Source: Mycobacterium intermedium
Lineage (GTDB): Bacteria > Actinomycetota > Actinomycetes > Mycobacteriales > Mycobacteriaceae
Direction of reading: 5' to 3'
Length of the DNA stretch: 64,000 nucleotides
Assembly: GCF_002086275.1 (NCBI RefSeq)
Contig: NZ_MVHT01000007.1
Span: forward strand, 1-64,000
The position numbers were made by a program, and so were the translations under genes. The notes beneath the pieces are model-generated. The model was not told the DNA's origin and searched no databases. It worked only from the letters and a program-made list of their open reading frames with translations. Of the stretch, positions 52,953 to 60,964 are shown piece by piece (within the stretch, counting starts at the first letter, position 1; each line of letters begins with the position of its first letter).

Positions 52953-53810
52953 TTAAATGCCCATTTTCAGGCCCGCGCCCGCGTCGATGAACAGCTGCTG
53001 ACCGGTGACATAGCGGGATTCGTTGGAGGCCAGGTAGACCACCATGTGGGAGACGTCCTCGGGCTCTACCCACGGGACGGGCATGAGCTGCAGCAGCGGG
53101 AAGACGATTTCGGCGTCCTCTTTGCTCGGTTCAGGCAGGTCCGGACGAAATGTCCGGTACATCGCCGAGTTGTGCAACATCCCGGTGTTGACGTTGGTCG
53201 GGTGAACGGTGTTGATGCGAATCTGCTCGGGCGCCAATGTCAGGGCAAGCCCCTTGGTGTACTCCCCCAGCATCTTCTTGGCGAGCCCGTAGCCGGCGCC
53301 GCCGGGCCCCTGTGGCCCACCCCCAGTGGCCAGATCCTTTTGCGGGACAAGCCCCGCCACCGAACCGGTCACGATGATCGAGGCACCCGCCCGCAAGTGG
53401 TCGATGCTCGCGTGCACCGTATTCACGACACCGACAAAGTCGACGTCGAACGCGTCCGCGAATCCCCGCGACGGAACATTGTTGCCCAGTGGGCAAATTC
53501 CCGCGTTCGCCACGACAACGTGCAGGCCGCCCAACTCCGCGACAGCTTCGTCGATCGCCTTCTTCAACGAAACGCGATCACGTACATCGACGACAGCAGA
53601 TATCGCCCTCCGACCTGACTTTTCGACGAGCTTGACGGTCTCGTCCAGATCCTCGCGGGTAGCCAGTGGATACTGATTGGTCTCGATGTCGGCGCAGATG
53701 TCCAGCGCGATGATGTCGGCGCCCTCATCCGCAAGGTGCACGGCGTGGCTTCGCCCCTGTCCTCGCGCCGCTCCCGTGATCACGGCCACCTTGCCGCTCA
53801 GACGCTGCAT
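52953..53810 (-). CDS. Mycofactocin-coupled SDR (carveol dehydrogenase-like)
   Basis: A 285-residue SDR with the hallmarks of the TIGR03971 mycofactocin-associated group: GAARGQGRSHAVHLADEGADIIALDICADIE, the long insert ETNQYPLATREDLDETVKLVEKSGRRA that buries NAD, NAGICPLGN, GSVAGLVPQ, YGLAKKMLGE and YVTGQQLFIDAGAGLKMG. Such enzymes keep NAD tightly bound and pass electrons from alcohol oxidation to mycofactocin. Start ATG 53810 (MQRLSGKVAVITG) because GGAGG lies 5 bp upstream. A TGTTCTATCATCCA promoter motif sits at 53865-53852. It implies an alcohol oxidation step in the pathway. Confidence 0.9.
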   Translation of the reverse strand: MQRLSGKVAVITGAARGQGRSHAVHLADEGADIIALDICADIETNQYPLATREDLDETVKLVEKSGRRAISAVVDVRDRVSLKKAIDEAVAELGGLHVVVANAGICPLGNNVPSRGFADAFDVDFVGVVNTVHASIDHLRAGASIIVTGSVAGLVPQKDLATGGGPQGPGGAGYGLAKKMLGEYTKGLALTLAPEQIRINTVHPTNVNTGMLHNSAMYRTFRPDLPEPSKEDAEIVFPLLQLMPVPWVEPEDVSHMVVYLASNESRYVTGQQLFIDAGAGLKMGI

Positions 53811-53851
53811 ATGCTCCTCCATCTGCGGATGCGCAAACCCCGCGAACTCAT

Positions 53852-53865
53852 TGGATGATAGAACA
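53852..53865 (-). promoter_or_regulatory. Cluster promoter motif upstream of the mycofactocin SDR
   Basis: TGTTCTATCATCCA on the minus strand differs by one base from the motif at 47195-47208 and includes a TATCAT -10 (53860-53855). Upstream, ACACTGAG extends the similarity to 17 of 21 positions. The overlapping palindrome AACACTCAGTGTT (53862-53874) lies between this promoter and the divergent SnoaL promoter (TAATCT at 53874-53879). Confidence 0.55.
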
Positions 53866-53916
53866 CTCAGTGTTAATCTGTCACTTACGCCAGCTTACGT
53901 GATTCGAGGTCGCACC

Positions 53917-54489
53917 TTGCCAGAGGAAGGGGTGCTCGGCGCAGCAGCGGTGCGGGACATGTTGGCACGCGAGGAGATTCGCCAGCTTGCCTATCGCTAC
54001 GCCGCCGCGATCGAGACCCGCGATGTTGAGGCGATGGCTGATCTGTTCGTTCCGCACGCCCGGTTCGGCGAGTACGGCGGGGGCCGTGACGGGCTGCGGT
54101 TGCTGATGACACGAAGCCTCGAGGAAAGTGTCTTCGCGGTCATTCTCGTCGCCAACCACCTCATCGAGCTCGACGGTGAGGACCGCGGACACGGGCAGGT
54201 CTGGGCACAGTGCTTCGCACAGACCCGCTCCGAGGGGTTCGTCGAACAACTCATCAGGTACGACGACCGCTACGAGAAGCATGCGGGGCGGTGGTGTTTC
54301 CTGCACCGCAGGCACCGCCTCTACTACGGTGCCCGCCGAGAGACATCGCCGCTGACGCAACGGGCCGCCGGGTGGCCAGCAAACCAAATCGGCGTGGGAG
54401 ATCTGCCGCTGTCCGATCCACTTTTCCTCGCCTGGCACGACGCGACCAAAGTTGTTGCGCCGCCGCAGCACAACGAGCCATCGCGATGA
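53917..54489 (+). CDS. SnoaL/NTF2-like protein
   Basis: A 190-residue SnoaL_4-type protein: REEIRQLAYRYAAAIETRDVEAMADLFVPHARFGEYGGG, then VANHLIELDGEDRGHGQVWAQCFAQ and WCFLHRRHRLYYGARRE, the same layout as the protein at 33978-34640. The start is uncertain: TTG 53917 has GAGGT 6 bp upstream and is my choice. GTG 53899 and GTG 53932 are alternatives. A TAATCT -10 lies at 53874-53879. It overlaps the SMP-30 gene by ATGA. Confidence 0.7.
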   Translation: MPEEGVLGAAAVRDMLAREEIRQLAYRYAAAIETRDVEAMADLFVPHARFGEYGGGRDGLRLLMTRSLEESVFAVILVANHLIELDGEDRGHGQVWAQCFAQTRSEGFVEQLIRYDDRYEKHAGRWCFLHRRHRLYYGARRETSPLTQRAAGWPANQIGVGDLPLSDPLFLAWHDATKVVAPPQHNEPSR

Positions 54490-55418
54490 TCCGGTGCATA
54501 TCCGAGGGCTTGGCTTTTCCCGAGAGCCCGATAGCCTACGGGGATGGCTCGGTCATCGTGTCGGAGATGGCGGCCGGCCGCATCACCCGGGTTCTCCCCG
54601 ACGGGGCAACCGAGACTGTCGCCGTCACCGGAGGCGGACCAAACGGGGTCGGTAGGCTCCCCGACGGGCGACTGGTGGTGTGCCAGAACGGAGGATCGCG
54701 GTTCGGCCTCGGGCCGTGGCCGTATGAGTTCGAGGGGTGCGTGCGGCTTTACCGCCCGGTAGGTCCGCCCGATCACCCGGTACCGCCCGCATTGCAAATC
54801 GTCGCCCCAGATGGTCACGTCAGCACGCTGGTCACAGAATTCACCACGCGCTCGGGGAAGGTGCTGCCGCTGGTGCGACCCAGCGATATCTGTATTGACG
54901 GCCAAGGCGGCTTCTATGTGACCGACGGCGGAACCACGCGAGGCCGCATGCGCAGCATGACCGGGCTGCTTTACGGCACCGTCGAGGATGGCCTGCGCGA
55001 AATCGTCTATCCGCTGGAAATGCCCAACGGCGTGGCGCTTTCGGCCGACGGCGCGGTGCTGTATGTGGCGGAGACACGGACGCGACGCATCTGGGAGTTC
55101 GAACTCGAGCGTCCCGGAGTCGTTGCCGCGGCCCGCGGACTGACGACGGTGCCCAGTGGCGGCCCGCTCAACATCGGCGGGGCGGACGGAGTCTGCGTCG
55201 ACGAAGCCGGTCGCGTCCTGGTCGCCACGCTCGGGACGGGCGGTGTCACGGTCTTCTCCCCCACCGGTGAGCTGTTGGGCTCCCTCCCGGCCGACGACCC
55301 CATGACAACCAACGTGACATTGAGCAGCGACGGAAAGACGTTGTTCATGACCCTCGCGTCGACGGGCCGTCTCATGGCAGTCGAGAATTGGTTGCAGGCA
55401 GCGGGTTTGGCCGGTTGA
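54486..55418 (+). CDS. SMP-30/gluconolactonase-like beta-propeller protein
   Basis: A 310-residue six-bladed propeller protein: SEGLAFPESPIAYGDGSVIVSEMAAGRITRV (the family Glu in GLxFPE, a metal ligand), GGPNGVGRLPDGRLVVCQNGG, RPSDICIDGQGGFYVTD (Asn/Asp metal site), EMPNGVALSADGAVLYVAETRTRRIWEF and GGADGVCVDEAGRVLVATLG. Members hydrolyse lactones. With P450s and a luciferase-type oxygenase nearby, lactone opening after Baeyer-Villiger oxidation is a reasonable hypothesis, not shown by sequence. Start ATG 54486 overlaps the SnoaL stop. Confidence 0.85.
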   Translation: MIRCISEGLAFPESPIAYGDGSVIVSEMAAGRITRVLPDGATETVAVTGGGPNGVGRLPDGRLVVCQNGGSRFGLGPWPYEFEGCVRLYRPVGPPDHPVPPALQIVAPDGHVSTLVTEFTTRSGKVLPLVRPSDICIDGQGGFYVTDGGTTRGRMRSMTGLLYGTVEDGLREIVYPLEMPNGVALSADGAVLYVAETRTRRIWEFELERPGVVAAARGLTTVPSGGPLNIGGADGVCVDEAGRVLVATLGTGGVTVFSPTGELLGSLPADDPMTTNVTLSSDGKTLFMTLASTGRLMAVENWLQAAGLAG

Positions 55419-55422
55419 CCCG

Positions 55423-56718
55423 TCAGGCTTTCTGAGCCTTCTGCTCCTCCATCTTGTTGATGAAGGCCTCAAAGCCTATCCCGCCGTGCGCTGCCATGAT
55501 CTCGTCATAGTCGTACTCGGGCGGGTTGCCGCCGTTCGGACGCCAGCCGGAGTCTGCGGTACAGGACTTGAATCCCTCTTCTGGGAAGGCGTACCACCGA
55601 CGGGCGTTCAGTTCGACGATCTTGGCGGCCTCCTCGTCGGGGACATCGGCCAGCATCTCCTCGGCGCGCGCACGGCTCTTCGGCCAGAACGAGTCGGAGT
55701 GCGGGTAATCGCATTCCCAGGTGATGTTGTCAATCCCGATCTGGTGGCGCATCCCCATCCCGACCTCGTCTTCGATGAAACATCCGGAGATGTTGCGGCG
55801 GAACAGTTCTGACGGCGCGACGGTCGGGTGGATGTTCTGATAGTACTTGTGTTTGCGCCAGACGTAGTCGGCGCGTTCGACGAGGTAGGGCATCCAGCCG
55901 ACACCACCCTCGGAGAACGCGACCTTGAGGTTCGGATGCTTGTGAAACACGGGCGAGAAGATGAGCTCGGTGGCCGCCGCCATCGAGGTGGTGCCCATCA
56001 ATGTGATCATCACCGCGAACGGCGCCTCGGGCGCGGTCTGGGGCGGGAATCCGCCACTGCCGAAATGCATTACCGCCGTCAGGTTGGTCTCCTCCAACGC
56101 CGACCACACCGGCTCCCAATAAGCGGTGTGGTAGCTGGGTAGTTTCAGGTTGGTCGGGTTGTCGGGCAGGCCGATCGCGCGCGCACCCTTGGCGGCCACC
56201 CGCTCGATCTCTGCGACGATGAGCGACGCATCCCACAGCGGCGTGATGGCCATCGGGATGAACCGGGCTGGGTCGGTGGCGCACCACTCGTCGAGCGAGA
56301 AGTCGTTCCACGCCTTGACGCTGAGCAGGGCCAGTTCCTTGTCCTCACCCTCGAGGAACACTGTGCCGCAGAACCGCGGAAATGACGGAAAGCACAACAT
56401 GGCGTGCACACCGTCGATGTCCATGTCGGCCAGGCGCGCTTTGGGGTCGTAACATCCGGGGATCATGTCGGCGTAGCGAATCGGATCGACGCCGAACTCT
56501 TCTGGCGACCGGCCCGCAACGGCGTTCAACCCGATGTTCGGATACGTTCTGCCCTCGTAGACCCACTGCTGCATCGGCGGAGCGCCCTCCCGCGGGAAGT
56601 CGACAATGCGAGGGCCCTGGTCGAGATACTTCTTCGGGAGTCGGTCCCGCCACACATGGGGCGGTTCAATGAGGTGGTCGTCGACAGATAGAAGCTTCAT
56701 CGATGGCTGCAGGGGCAT
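55423..56718 (-). CDS. Amidohydrolase_2-family metal-dependent hydrolase/decarboxylase
   Basis: A 431-residue TIM-barrel protein of the ACMSD-like amidohydrolase_2 group common in mycobacteria: SVDDHLIEPPHVWRDRLP (D-x-H in place of the H-x-H ligand pair), LADMDIDGVHAMLCFPSFPRF, AVMHFGSGGFPP (His), KVAFSEGGVGWMPYLVERADYVW and ITWECDYPHSDSFWP (Asp ligand). Family members hydrolyse C-N or decarboxylate; the substrate is unknown. Start ATG 56718 (MPLQPSMKLLSV) with GAGGA upstream. It is divergent from the small protein at 56839 and convergent with the SMP-30 gene. Confidence 0.87.
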   Translation of the reverse strand: MPLQPSMKLLSVDDHLIEPPHVWRDRLPKKYLDQGPRIVDFPREGAPPMQQWVYEGRTYPNIGLNAVAGRSPEEFGVDPIRYADMIPGCYDPKARLADMDIDGVHAMLCFPSFPRFCGTVFLEGEDKELALLSVKAWNDFSLDEWCATDPARFIPMAITPLWDASLIVAEIERVAAKGARAIGLPDNPTNLKLPSYHTAYWEPVWSALEETNLTAVMHFGSGGFPPQTAPEAPFAVMITLMGTTSMAAATELIFSPVFHKHPNLKVAFSEGGVGWMPYLVERADYVWRKHKYYQNIHPTVAPSELFRRNISGCFIEDEVGMGMRHQIGIDNITWECDYPHSDSFWPKSRARAEEMLADVPDEEAAKIVELNARRWYAFPEEGFKSCTADSGWRPNGGNPPEYDYDEIMAAHGGIGFEAFINKMEEQKAQKA

Positions 56719-56838
56719 CGTCGGCGTCCTCGACTCTCGTCTGTGCGGTACGGTACAACTAGACAACTTGTGCTCAATTGACTATACCGCTCGTGCTGGC
56801 CCGTCCTCAAACATGCAGGCGGGCGGTGAGGAGAGACG

Positions 56839-57051
56839 ATGGATCCGCGCCGACGCATCCCCCACGACGACTGGGCCGACCAGGACCTGCTCACCAAGAG
56901 CGAAGCGGCAGAGCGGCTCGCGGCCGAGATCACCGAGGTCACCGCCAAGCTCAGCGGGCCCGATGCCGGGTCCGGCGCGGCAAGAGAGATGCTCGAGCGT
57001 CGACTGAATGGGCTCAAAGAGGCCCACAAGCACCTGACCGAGGGTACTTAG
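56839..57051 (+). CDS. Small hydrophilic helical protein, unknown function
   Basis: A 70-residue charged protein: MDPRRRIPHDDWADQDLLTK, then heptad-like ERLAAEITEVTAKL and REMLERRLNGLKEAHKHL, predicted as a helical hairpin or coiled coil. No family is recognised. The ATG has GAGGAG 6 bp upstream, and codon use is GC3-rich like its neighbours, which supports a real gene. It is monocistronic, between two leftward genes; the promoter shares the 120-bp gap with the amidohydrolase. Confidence 0.65.
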   Translation: MDPRRRIPHDDWADQDLLTKSEAAERLAAEITEVTAKLSGPDAGSGAAREMLERRLNGLKEAHKHLTEGT

Positions 57052-57078
57052 GGCGGGGATATTCGAGACACCGGCGGC

Positions 57079-58218
57079 TCAGCCGCGCGGCAGGCCGAGC
57101 ACGCGCTGCGCGACGATGTTGCGTTGGATTTGTGCGGTCCCACCGTAGATGCTCGCCGAGCGCGACCACACGTAGACGTCCCACTCCAAACCCTCGGTGA
57201 GCAGCGGGGCGGCGCCGCGCAGATCCATCATGGTGTGGGCGAACAACTGGTCCGCGCGGGTCAGGAGCAGCTTGTCGATCGATCCCTCCGGCCCGGGAAG
57301 CTTTCCCTGCTGCCGCTCGGTGAGAGATCGCTGCACCTTGATCTGCAACGCGCGCAGCGCAACATATGACTCGCCGAGACGCGCCCGAACCGCGGGTGAG
57401 TCGTCCAGTCGGCCGGTGCGGATGTCGTCCTCCAACCGCCTCAGCTGAGTTGAGAGGCGACTGATCCAGTTGATGTCACTAGGTCCCCGCTCGTAAGCCA
57501 GCAGCTGGTTGGCGATGGTCCAGCCCTGGCCGCGTTCGCCGAGCAGGTTCTCGACCGGCACGTCTACGTCGTCGAAGGTGATCTGGGTGAATTCGCGGTT
57601 CCGGGCGGCGTTCACGATGGGCCGCACCTCGATGCCCGGTGTGGACATGGGAACCAGCAGCACCGAGATGCCGGCGTGCTTGGCCGCGTCAGCCTCGGTC
57701 CGGCACAGCAGGAAGCACCAGTCGGCAACGGCCCCGAAGCTGGTCCAGATCTTGCGTCCGTTGACACGGAACACTGGACGGCCGTCGACCTCGACCAACT
57801 CAGCCCGGGTCTTCAGACCGGCCAGGTCGGAGCCCGCCTCCGGTTCGGAGAACCCTTGACACCACCGCACGCGGCCGGACAGCAAGCCGGGTAATAGGTC
57901 GTCTCGCTGTCGGTCGTTCCCGAACAACCGCAATGCGTTGCTGAGGTGACCGACACCCTCGATGGGCGGGGCGCCCGCTCGGCCGAGTTCGTCGTTGAGG
58001 ATCGCCTCGTAGATGGGCGCCTTGCCATGTCCCCCATACTCGACGGGGAAGGAAAGGCCTATATACCCCGCCTCGTAAAGCGTTTGATGCCAGGCATTCT
58101 GGGCGTCCGCACGGGCGGCGGGATCCGCTGGGATGGTGGCTTCGGCGGCATGTTCGGCGAGCCACTGCCGAAGTTCGGCGCGGAATTGCGCTTCTGGTGC
58201 GGTGTCGTTGAAGTCCAT
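57079..58218 (-). CDS. Acyl-CoA dehydrogenase, catalytic-type subunit
   Basis: A 379-residue ACAD: YIGLSFPVEYGGHGKAPIYEAILNDELGRAGAP, WCQGFSEPEAGSDLAGLKTRAEL, VNGRKIWTSFGAVADWCFLLCR, and C-terminal SIYGGTAQIQRNIVAQRVLGLPRG. The YEGT Glu is Gly, but QLLAYERGPSDINW provides Glu at the helix-G (isovaleryl) position. It is immediately downstream (2 bp) of the smaller ACAD subunit at 58221-59264, the arrangement of heterotetrameric ChsE-type enzymes. FAD is expected at the subunit interfaces. Confidence 0.9.
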   Translation of the reverse strand: MDFNDTAPEAQFRAELRQWLAEHAAEATIPADPAARADAQNAWHQTLYEAGYIGLSFPVEYGGHGKAPIYEAILNDELGRAGAPPIEGVGHLSNALRLFGNDRQRDDLLPGLLSGRVRWCQGFSEPEAGSDLAGLKTRAELVEVDGRPVFRVNGRKIWTSFGAVADWCFLLCRTEADAAKHAGISVLLVPMSTPGIEVRPIVNAARNREFTQITFDDVDVPVENLLGERGQGWTIANQLLAYERGPSDINWISRLSTQLRRLEDDIRTGRLDDSPAVRARLGESYVALRALQIKVQRSLTERQQGKLPGPEGSIDKLLLTRADQLFAHTMMDLRGAAPLLTEGLEWDVYVWSRSASIYGGTAQIQRNIVAQRVLGLPRG

Positions 58219-58220
58219 TG

Positions 58221-59264
58221 TTACGCCAGCTCCCGATTCGCCAGGCGCATCGCCCCAATGGCCTCGTAGTGGACCGTCTCGTCACCGAACAACCGCCGAT
58301 CAAGCAGCGCGCGACGTAGCCGTAGATGTGACACGTGCTCCCAGGTGATAGCGATTCCGCCGAACACCTGAACCGATGTCTCCACCACCTCGCGCCCGGC
58401 CGCAGAGGCATATGCTTTGGCCGTCATCGCGGCCAGACGCGCCTCGTCGACCGGGAGGTGGTCGATGGCCCACGCGGCATGCCATAGGCAACTCCGGGCG
58501 CCCTCGATCTGCACCAGCGCGTCAGCGAGCAAGTGTCCAATGGCCTGGAACGAGCCGATTTTCACGCCGAACTGGGTGCGTTCGCCGGCGTAGTGCACCG
58601 CATCATCGAGCGCCCCTTGCATGACCCCGACAAGATCGGCGGCGATCGCCGTCAGTGCCAGCGACGTCACCCGCTGCCACCTCTCGTCGCTGATCGGCTT
58701 GCCGATGACGGTGCCGGTGTCTGCCAGATCCGCTGCTACGCTGCGGAACTCGCGGGTGAGATCCAAGGCATCCGACTTTGCCCCGCCCAAGGGCGCGCAG
58801 ACCAGCCGGCGTTGCCCGTCCAGCCGGATCTGTATCAGCGCATGAGTGGCTCCCGCGGCGTCGAATGCCAGTGCCGCCTCCCCTGCGGTACCGAATTCGG
58901 TTAAGGCCGTGTTCAATACGGGCGTGACCCGCAGGCTGCCGCCGGCGACCAGGTCCAACTCGCGCTCAGCGTCGGCCGCCTCGAGCAGCTCGGCGGCCAG
59001 CACCGCTTGGCCGATCACCGGCACGACGCTGAGCGTGCGCGCGAGTTGCTCGATGACGATGACGGTTTCGACGCCACTTGCCTCAAGACCACAGTGCGAG
59101 GGCGAACGCAGCGTCGGCACCCCGAGTTCGACGACGTCGTGCCACTGGGCGGCGAGTGCCTCCGCGGAGGGCAGCTGCTCGGGACCTTCGACGCCAAGCG
59201 TCTTTGCAAGCCGGCCCGCGGTGTCCTGCAACAGTTGTTGCTCGTCGGTGAGGCAGATTTCCAT
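58221..59264 (-). CDS. Acyl-CoA dehydrogenase-like subunit, non-catalytic partner
   Basis: A 347-residue ACAD-fold protein shorter than usual because the middle beta domain is reduced: LTDEQQLLQDTAGRLAKTLG, VETVIVIEQLARTLSVVPVIGQAVLAAELLEAAD, VHYAGERTQFGVKIGSFQAIGHLLADALVQIEGARSCLW and VFGGIAITWEHVSHLRLRRALLDRRLFGDE. It lacks Glu at both known catalytic positions (SLALTAIAADLVG; LFGDE). It is very likely the alpha or beta partner of the adjacent ACAD. Start ATG 59264, one base after the P450 stop. Confidence 0.87.
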   Translation of the reverse strand: MEICLTDEQQLLQDTAGRLAKTLGVEGPEQLPSAEALAAQWHDVVELGVPTLRSPSHCGLEASGVETVIVIEQLARTLSVVPVIGQAVLAAELLEAADAERELDLVAGGSLRVTPVLNTALTEFGTAGEAALAFDAAGATHALIQIRLDGQRRLVCAPLGGAKSDALDLTREFRSVAADLADTGTVIGKPISDERWQRVTSLALTAIAADLVGVMQGALDDAVHYAGERTQFGVKIGSFQAIGHLLADALVQIEGARSCLWHAAWAIDHLPVDEARLAAMTAKAYASAAGREVVETSVQVFGGIAITWEHVSHLRLRRALLDRRLFGDETVHYEAIGAMRLANRELA

Positions 59265-59265
59265 G

Positions 59266-60459
59266 TCAGCGCAACGTCATCTCCACGCTGGTGTAGCCAC
59301 GCACTGTCGCGGTCAACACCCGCTCGCAGGCCCCGATGGTGTAGTCCGGGAACTTTCTTGCAACATAGTCGAAGACGAGCTGCGCCTCGCGACGCGCCAG
59401 CCATTGCCCAAGGCAGATGTGGATGCCCCAACCGAAATACACGTCGGTGCCCCGGGGCCTGCCGATGACGAAACGGTCGGGATCCTGATAGCGGCGTTCA
59501 TCCCGGTTGGCGCTGCCCAGCAGCAGCAACACCCAGTCACCGGCATTCATCGTCACGCCGTGGCGCTCGATGGGCCGCGTCAGGGTGCGCGCCACCCAAT
59601 GACTGGGCGTGTCGTAGCGCAGTGCCTCATTGACCGCGATCGGAATGAGGCTGCGGTCCTTGACGATTCGTTGCCACTGATCCGGGTGCTCCGCAAGTGC
59701 CACCAAGCCGTTGGAGATCAACTTCTGTGTGGTCTCCGATCCGGCCGCCGACAGCAGATTGCAGAACATGAGCACCTCGTGCCCCGTCAGCGAACGCTCA
59801 CCACCCGTTTCGGGGTCGTCGAAGGTGGCCCCCAAAACGATGCTGATCAGGTCGTCGCCCGGTTCGGTTCGCCGGCGGTCGATCAGGTCGCCGATGTATT
59901 GGCTGATCAGCCGGTTGGCTTCGATCGCTTTGGCCGGCATGGCGACTTCGCCTTCCTCGCGGGTGAGGAAGTCTTCCCACCAGACGCGAAGTTGCGCACG
60001 GTCGCCGTGCGGCACCCCGAGCAGGTCACCGATGACGTCGGTGGGAACCGAGAACGCGAAGGCCTCCATGGCGTCGACGGTGGTACCCGGGCGCAGCCGG
60101 TCCAAGTGTGTGGCGACAACCCTTTGTAGGGCCGCGTCCATCGCCGCGACGGCTTTGGGTGTGAAGAAGCCCTTGAGGACACCGCGGATACGGTCGTGGC
60201 GGGGGGGATCCATGGAGATCACCGAGTATTTGCGGCCGTCGTTGTCGGGGTTCTCCGGCGCCGGGCCCCGTTTGGACGAGAAGGTTTCCCAGTCGCGCAG
60301 CGCCTGCGAGACGTCGTCGAACCGGGACAGCACCCACCAACGGTCGTCGGGATCCCGGTACACGGGCGCCTCATCACGCAAGCGCCGATACACAGGGTAC
60401 GGATCGTCGAAGACCGCCTTGGAGAACGGCGAATACATCAACTCCCTGGTTGCCCGCAC
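59266..60459 (-). CDS. Cytochrome P450 (third of four)
   Basis: A 397-residue P450: SMDPPRHDRIRGVLKGFFTPKAV, I-helix FCNLLSAAGSETTQKLIS, ExxR in AVNEALRYDTPSHWVARTL and haem loop YFGWGIHICLGQWLARREAQ. I place the start at the GTG at 60459 (V-RATRELMYSPFS): a TAGAGT -10 at 60472-60467 ends 7 bp upstream and there is no Shine-Dalgarno, so the mRNA is probably leaderless. An ATG at 60492 would overlap the promoter, and ATG 60438 is a third option. It heads a P450-ACAD-ACAD operon. Confidence 0.9.
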   Translation of the reverse strand: MRATRELMYSPFSKAVFDDPYPVYRRLRDEAPVYRDPDDRWWVLSRFDDVSQALRDWETFSSKRGPAPENPDNDGRKYSVISMDPPRHDRIRGVLKGFFTPKAVAAMDAALQRVVATHLDRLRPGTTVDAMEAFAFSVPTDVIGDLLGVPHGDRAQLRVWWEDFLTREEGEVAMPAKAIEANRLISQYIGDLIDRRRTEPGDDLISIVLGATFDDPETGGERSLTGHEVLMFCNLLSAAGSETTQKLISNGLVALAEHPDQWQRIVKDRSLIPIAVNEALRYDTPSHWVARTLTRPIERHGVTMNAGDWVLLLLGSANRDERRYQDPDRFVIGRPRGTDVYFGWGIHICLGQWLARREAQLVFDYVARKFPDYTIGACERVLTATVRGYTSVEMTLR

Positions 60460-60511
60460 GGTACCAACTCTATCAGTTGCATGAACAATCAAACATAATC
60501 TGACTAGTTGC

Positions 60512-60964
60512 TCAGTCCGCAGCCGCCGGACGACTCTCGATCAACTCGATCCAGGTTCCGTCGGGGTCGGTTGCCATGAGTCCGCGGCTCCCGCCCGCAA
60601 ATGCCACCGTCCGATCGGCCCACGCCTTTCCCCCGTAACGTTCGATGAGCGAGACGAGTCCGTCGGGGTCGTCGACGCGAAACGACAGATGGGTGAATCC
60701 CAGCGCATTCAATTGCCGCGGTTGACCGTCTCCGTGCACCCCCGGCACCGGGTAGCCCAGCAACTCCAGCCGAAATCCGTCGCGCTGCAGGTAAACAAGA
60801 TCCAGCACCAGACCCGGCACGCCCAGCAATGTCGCCGTCTCGGGATTGTCCACGCGCATGCGGCGAACTTCCTCGAAACCGAGTGCCGCACAATAGAAAA
60901 CAGTCGACCTTTCGATGTCGGAAACACACAGCCCGATGTGGGTCAGCGCAAGGCGGGCGGTCAT
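60512..60964 (-). CDS. VOC-family (glyoxalase/dioxygenase-like) protein
   Basis: A 150-residue vicinal-oxygen-chelate protein with two beta-alpha-beta-beta-beta modules: LTHIGLCVSDIERSTVFYCAALGFEEVRR (first metal His), FRLELLGYPVPG (Glu), NALGFTHLSFRVDDPDGLVSLIERYGG (second His) and GLMATDPDGTWIELIES (second Glu). The His-Glu-His-Glu set resembles glyoxalase I or methylmalonyl-CoA epimerase metal sites. An epimerase or isomerase acting on an acyl-CoA would fit the context. It overlaps the CoA-transferase gene by ATGA and is last of the CaiB-CaiB-VOC run. Confidence 0.85.
   Translation of the reverse strand: MTARLALTHIGLCVSDIERSTVFYCAALGFEEVRRMRVDNPETATLLGVPGLVLDLVYLQRDGFRLELLGYPVPGVHGDGQPRQLNALGFTHLSFRVDDPDGLVSLIERYGGKAWADRTVAFAGGSRGLMATDPDGTWIELIESRPAAAD

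Noticed and set aside
53862..53874. KstR-type operator (TNNAACNNGTTNNA) at AACACTCAGTGTT
   Set aside because: A palindrome is present but the spacing between AAC and GTT is seven, not two, so it does not fit KstR; kept only as a generic palindrome.
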